Of a stretch of DNA of 64,000 nucleotides, positions 59,025 through 64,000 are shown in pieces. The stretch's first letter is position 1, and the number at the start of each line of letters is the position of its first letter. The position numbers and the translations under genes were made by a program. A model generated the notes under the pieces. It was not told the DNA's origin and searched no databases. It saw only the letters and a list, made by a program, of their open reading frames with translations. This DNA comes from Psilocybe azurescens (taxonomy: Eukaryota > Basidiomycota > Agaricomycetes > Agaricales > Agrocybaceae): NCBI GenBank assembly GCA_023853785.1, contig JAJIRX010000576.1, positions 1-64,000 on the forward strand, in the 5' to 3' direction.

Positions 59025-59310
59025 ACTCATCCGTTCTTTTTCCTCTATACCTGAGTCTCTATACTAACCACGCTCATGCTTCGGCGGGGCGCCTAGCGGA
59101 AAGAACCTCTAATGGTCGATGACGATACACAAACTGAATAAAATCTTTCGAGCTATCCCACCTGCCAAATTACAAAGCCTAGGAATGATGTTTCTGGAGG
59201 GCATATGGGAATGGAGTCGGGCACAGTGTCCTGATAGCTACGATTGTATTAGTTAGGTCTGCTTAGGGCCAAGCCCTCTAGACATAAATTGACAAGAAAA
59301 AAAAAAAAAA
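59025..59310 (+). mobile_element. Poly(A)-tailed retroposon with 14-bp target duplication
   Basis: A 286-bp block ends in an A-run of about 15 (59297-59311) and is bracketed by perfect 14-bp direct repeats ATTGCGACCTCTCC (59011-59024 and 59311-59324). A 3' poly(A) tail plus a target duplication of this length is the mark of LINE-driven insertion. It could be a SINE, a 5'-truncated LINE or a retrocopied transcript. I saw no clear RNA polymerase III box A/B, and no protein fragment. Confidence 0.8.
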
Positions 59311-59920
59311 ATTGCGACCTCTCCGTTTAAATACAGCAGTGTTTGAAGAACACTAACGCTTTCTATAAATAGATTAGAAAATTTGTGGGAGTTATTATTA
59401 TCAGGCGAAGAATGTGTTACTACATAGTCCGAAGTTTCCACATTTGACGAGACCAGCCAGACATTTGGACTACATGGCCAGCTTACATGGCCTTACAGGG
59501 CCATACCGCACACTTCTGAAGAGCGCGCGTCTGCGTGCGTGCTTTTGAAACAAACGATAATGATGACAGATGGCTATCAGATAACCATACTTAGCTTCCA
59601 CATACGCCTACCGGATATCGACTGGATACCATGTAATGACGTGGTCGTGGCATTCTTGGTAATACCTTCACACTAGCAACATGGTTTGAGTAATCTTTGA
59701 ATGGATAAAATTACCCGGGATAGACAGATTACCCCATATAACCCATATCCCTTGAGCAACTATACTTGCTTTCTCAAGAAATGTGAAACAATGAAACTGG
59801 AAAGCTATGTCCGTTTGCTTTGGTGAGGAAAGTATAAATCCAGCATGTCTAATTCGCCAAACCGTATCATTATCCAACGCCCCTTGCTTTAATCCAACGC
59901 CGTCTCTTTCATCAACAATC

Positions 59921-60819
59921 ATGACAACTCTCATCACTGGAGGAACAGGAAAGACGGGACTCGCTCTCGCAAAACCACTTCGTCAATCAAATTACCCTGC
60001 ACTCATTGCCTCTCGCTCTGGTGAAGCACCCGAGCCTTTCCACTCTGTGAAACCCGATTAGTTTGATGCAGCAACATTCGAGAATCCCTTCGACACAAAC
60101 AGCGCCGCCCCAGCCGATCGTTTGTATATTGTGGCACCGCCAGGAAGAATTGACGGGACAAAGCCCATGAAGGATTCCATTGACATCACCGTGTTGAAGG
60201 GGTCAAAATATTTGTCTTGGTGTCTGCCACTCAGATCGGCCCCGACGATGCTATCATCCCAGCTGGTGTGATCCATCAATATTTACTCGAAATCGGCGTG
60301 AACTACACTGTTCTGAGACCTGCATGGTTCATTGGTAAGCCAACTGGCTATGTCATCATGTTATAAGTTCACAATCCCCTACTCTGATATCTGTAGATAA
60401 CTTCAGCACAAAGGTTTACAACAAGTATCAAAGACCACGATCATATCTTTCCGGCTGCACAAGACGGGAAAATACCTTTGTGTCTACCGAGGACATTGCA
60501 CAGGCAGCTTTTGATAATTATGGGATCCATTCCACGAAATAATGGTTTTATTTAAACTTATAGGCTGCCAAGCTCTTGTCTTCAGTCCTTGGGAGGAGTA
60601 TATATCACAAAATACACACGGTCGAGCAGCAAACAGGTCTTTATAAAAGTTTCGATTGAATGTGCAATATACCGATTTTCTGGCCAGGATGGACACTAAA
60701 ATCTCAAATGGAGATGAAGCCCATTTATTCAACGGAAAGGTTTCTTAGGATAATAAGTTTGTGAGGGGCACTCACTGCTAGAGTACATTAAGGCTAACAA
60801 GAATATGTGGCTTAAATAA
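59921..60819 (+). pseudogene. Decayed paralogue of the EasG-family gene
   Basis: Starts like the intact gene (MTTLITGGTGKTGLALAKPL) but has TAG at 60059-60061 where the intact copy has Trp (the Trp-Phe-Asp position), frame changes in the rest of exon 1 and within exon 2, and large losses in exon 3, though the last codons (NKNMWLK-stop) are still readable. Introns are in the same places. The Trp-to-stop change and the missing segments show true decay rather than sequencing noise. Confidence 0.88.
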
Positions 60820-61038
60820 ACGGCACCGAGCAGAGTTTACTTAACGTACATTCAAATAAATGTTTAAACGTTCACCCTTTTCATAGAACCGGCCTCCCTT
60901 ATGTCTAAGTGAACGTTGGGAGCAATTCGTGACCCCACTGTACACGTGATAAGAAGCGCGCGTTTAGCTCGGGCCGATGTACCGTTCAGCACAAGCGTTT
61001 AGCATATTCGCGGAAGGTGAATTATGAAAAGTAAGATA
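60820..61038. other. Short intergenic region
   Basis: Nothing recognisable between the pseudogene and the MITE. Confidence 0.5.
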
Positions 61039-61298
61039 CTATACTTTGACCAATCGTTCACGCCCTGTGACGCGTTACGCCAATACTTCACTGGGCTAAA
61101 GTTCACAACCCAAAATGATGGGTGACTAAGACAAAAATCCTCACAAAATTACTACATATGGAGCGAAGCGCCGGAAATTTTGATATTTTGACAGTTTGTA
61201 GAGTTCACAGATGCCTGTGATGCGTGATGAAAGCCACATTTGTCCAGCTCACAAGGCACTGTGATGCGTTATGTGAACGATCGGTCGAAATAGTATAG
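61039..61298. mobile_element. Tc1/mariner-type MITE flanked by TA
   Basis: A 260-bp element has imperfect terminal inverted repeats: left CTATACTTTGACCAATCG continuing TTCAC, right the complement of CTATACTATTTCGACCGATC continuing GTTCAC. It is flanked on both sides by TA. Size, lack of coding capacity and the TA duplication fit a miniature element mobilised by a Tc1/mariner transposase. Inside the right end the motif ctgtgatgcgt occurs twice (from about 61214 and 61258). Confidence 0.75.
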
Positions 61299-64000
61299 TA
61301 AATTGGAAAATCCAAAGTACGAGTTGGGATGCAACGCATGTTCCGCTGTGGCAAAGGGCGTTTCTGGTATTTAAAAGGCGGAAGGACCTAGCACTGTCAT
61401 GCCACTCATTATCCTTTCCTTTCCTCCCTTTTACACTCTAGGTTGTCTTCATTGTTCAGAAAAGAGAGCAGTATTCCCTCAACATCACTCGTGCTTGCCT
61501 TTCTTCTTCTTCTTGGTATCGCTGGGAATGATGGTTGGAGATTCTGGACGGGCAGCTCCGGAGGAACATCTTCAATTAACGCTATACTTGCTCGTGGACT
61601 GACCTGGGGACGTGAGCTGGGCTCATCAGCGGCTCACAGCTCGGACTGCTGGTGGAGCCTAGAGCGTCCTCCAGTTGATTGGATCATGGTGTGGGTTTCT
61701 AGCTGGGCCTATGTGGAGATTCTCAAACTTCATCCCACTATGGTCCATAGCCCTGTCCACTTCTCTGCGGATCCAACACACATGTTCTACCGCTCTTCCG
61801 TAAAAATCTCTTTCAATTTGCCTAATGTGTCAACTCTGAGCCTACACATATGCTGTTTTTCCTCGTGGGGCACACCCTTTTCTATGCTGTCTCGGTTAAT
61901 GTATCAACGCGAGGCAGGGTGTTAATGAACTATGGTCCGACGAAGCGCTGTTTACTCTCCTCCACGGATTCTTTTGGAGTGTGGTCTTGCGCTACAGCTT
62001 TGATATTTCTGGGTGTGTAGCTTGCTTCAATTTGAACCCTTTTTCGTATTCCTTTTACTCCCGATAACATCTGTGTCCGTCTTACTCTTGAGAAGGTCGG
62101 CATCTATTGCAGCATGGCCAATTTCTCGTCGTTTACCCAGGCCTGTCTTTCTGGCTGGCTCATGCAAGCTTCTATGGATAGTCATCGGTACAATCCGGCA
62201 TATTCCCCTTGTAGCATGCAGACTGCGGCTCCGATTGCGTCTCTAGCAGTCTCTCGCTCTCTTCTTTCACCCTCTTCAAGTACGTATTGCCTTGCTCGAC
62301 CCTTTAATCTGCTCAAGATATACGATGCAAATCGAGATCGACCGTTATCATATCCGATCAACGTTATTTTTGTTGTTTTAGTGATTGAAGTTCCTGGCCC
62401 TCTGTCTTGTAAGTCCCTTCGATCTTATTTCCTCCATATCTTGATTCCTCCGATTTTCCCTTCTTTCTGACCTTTTTATCACAAGCGATTTAATTCGTCC
62501 TCGATCGTTTTAAATAGAAAAATTTGTAATCTTCCCCCAAATGTTCTTTCGTTCCTCGGCATGTGTTTGCAAAATACGTGTATCTGTCTGTTAACTGCTC
62601 CCGAGTGTAGTTGCAGCGTTGGAGCATGTTCCTCCAGCGATCACTTGCAGAAAACTCTTGTGCAGCACTATGCCCATGCCAAGTATGACTGCAAGCGTTC
62701 AATATTTGCTGCCGCGGAAGGGAGGCAAATTGGGGGACTAACTTCAAACCTCTTCCCCAACAGGAGCTCCGTTGGTGCTTCTATTTCTCCGTCTTAGCTT
62801 TGCCTCTGTCAGGATTACATTTACAAGGAGGTATGACCACATTAGGTATTTGATCGTCTATGAGGCTGTCTTTGAGTGCTAATAGGTGCTAATTATAAGG
62901 ATTAAAGTACTTTGTTTTGGCTTTAAGACCACTCCACCCTGCGTGTGGGATTTCTCCTTCCTTGTCGTCAGGGTCATGCATATCCTTTTCATTTCTCTCA
63001 ACGACGGGTGCAGCGTCCGACATCTTCAATATTTGCCCCATCTATTTGTCAATTTCGAACTTCAGAGTTCTGATCGGCCATGCTCTAGGGTGCCTCACTT
63101 CGTTTAATGCTTCTGCGAGCCGACATTCTGGTTTAATTTTGTCGTCTGGGATTCGAATTCGCCTGGATCGCTTTCTGGCCTATTGAGCTCAGTTGCGGGA
63201 AGAGGATTGCCTTACATGGCTTCAAACACCTACCTCGGCAGTTTGTCCTTTGCTCCTTGATAAGTTACTCCTTCCTATCGCGCAACGTTGTAGTTTTTAT
63301 TCTTACACCATCCTCTCCAGCATTTCCGCGGGTTGACGGGAAACATACTTGGTCAATGGAAGGAAGGAAAGAAGAAACGTACACGAAGGTACTATGTCCC
63401 TTGTTTGTTTGCACTTAACAATGCTAGGACAAAGTGTTGGTTTACGAATGTGAGACGTCCACGTCTATTTCTCGGAGCTCTCATGCGATTCTTTTGTCCA
63501 TGATGGAGGAGACCAACACATTAAATGACCGAATGGTTCTTCTCGACCCATCAGCTGGTCCGAGTGTCTTTTTTCGCTTGTCTTAATTTTGATTTTATTT
63601 ATCGTTTAAGCTTTTTTTCCAGTCTCCAGACTCAAGCCGGCCGCTTATGTCCACTTGCTAATCTGAAATGTCATTGATGGTTCTTTTTTTTTGTTCACGT
63701 AGACTCGGCCTCGCGTAGATTTGGTAAATTTTGCACGGTACGTATATGGTTTCTCTCTCTCCTTCTGCGCAAGACCCCGGCTTGGGCCTTGAAAGAATCG
63801 ATCAGAAACAATATGCCACTGCGATTTACATGGAGGTGTTTACTGATGCCGAAATACCGTAAATGCTCCCTCACTCTGTGGTCCTCACCTCGTCCTCTGC
63901 CATCGATATCGATAACGAGGCCGCAAAGACTTTGAATGTTGCGATTTCGTCTAGTTCAAGGTGTAGATCGAAAGTCGGATGATATGCCAGATCCATCGGA
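61299..64000. other. Unresolved region with possible decayed minus-strand coding sequence
   Basis: The plus strand has a 160-codon open frame at 61443-61925 preceded by a tatttaaaagg promoter-like box, but its composition is not protein-like and it has no known domain. The minus strand is purine-rich and shows protein-like stretches interrupted by stops: KHLHVNRSGILFLIDSFKAQ (63700-63800), FEVSPPICLPSAAANIERLQ (near 62730), RLKGRARQYVLEEGERRERE (near 62290), and an 85-codon open frame 62490-62747. I recognise none of them. The simplest reading is an old transposon or gene in decay on the minus strand, running off the right edge. Confidence 0.35.

Noticed and set aside
57860..60819. An ergot alkaloid biosynthetic cluster
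   Set aside because: Only the dehydrogenase-family gene and its dead copy are present; no prenyltransferase, oxidase or P450 is nearby.
61443..61925. 160-codon plus-strand open frame as a gene
   Set aside because: Composition is unusual, there is no domain, no splice continuation and the opposite strand looks more protein-like.

Overview
This window is nuclear DNA from a filamentous basidiomycete, most probably a mushroom-forming agaricomycete. The evidence is the very high density of 45-60 nt GT-AG introns with frequent microexons, two genes of the basidiomycete-restricted DUF6533 seven-helix family, F-box/LRR remnants, and the gene set itself. There are no bacterial-type operons, and I found no convincing tRNA, rRNA or CRISPR array.

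Layout. 0.15-3.5 kb: AVT3-like vacuolar amino acid transporter (+). 4.4-11.1 kb: RPB1, the largest subunit of RNA polymerase II (-), whose C-terminal repeat domain is split by mini- and microexons. 11-14.7 kb: gene-poor, with a diverged 172-bp tandem repeat. 14.7-17.4 kb: NCS1 nucleobase/allantoin-type permease (+). 18.2-24.1 kb: a ~2.9-kb tandem duplication carrying two DUF6533 membrane proteins and one truncated plus one full copy of a PuuE/allantoinase-like deacetylase, with a piece of an NmrA-like gene as filler at the junction. 25.6-28.9 kb: MED9-like Mediator subunit and an MCT-type MFS transporter. 29.4-37.7 kb: a second tandem duplication (membrane protein plus the 5' end of BCP1). One copy received a hAT-like transposon and the other a solo LTR, and each copy preserves the empty site of the other. 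37.7-42.4 kb: BCP1 and PUT1 (proline dehydrogenase). 42.6-49.2 kb: a DHA2 drug-efflux MFS and a Zn2Cys6 regulator, divergently arranged. 51.3-53.4 kb: Dal5-type ACS transporter. 55-57 kb: F-box debris. 57.9-60.8 kb: EasG-family NAD(P)-binding gene and its decayed neighbour. 59-61.3 kb: a poly(A) retroposon with 14-bp target duplications and a TA-flanked MITE. 61.3-64 kb: unresolved, apparently decayed sequence.

Functionally the window mixes core genes (RPB1, MED9, BCP1, PUT1) with solute transport (AVT3, NCS1, MCT, DHA2, Dal5). NCS1, the PuuE-like enzyme and the Dal5-like carrier lie within 39 kb and could together handle purine-derived ureides, but this is only inference.

A caution on quality: about 20 apparent one- or two-base frameshifts, most of them in homopolymer runs, break otherwise well conserved genes including the essential RPB1. 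I read these as consensus errors of the assembly rather than as biology. Gene spans below are spliced models inferred by eye from reading frame, GT-AG sites and family conservation.
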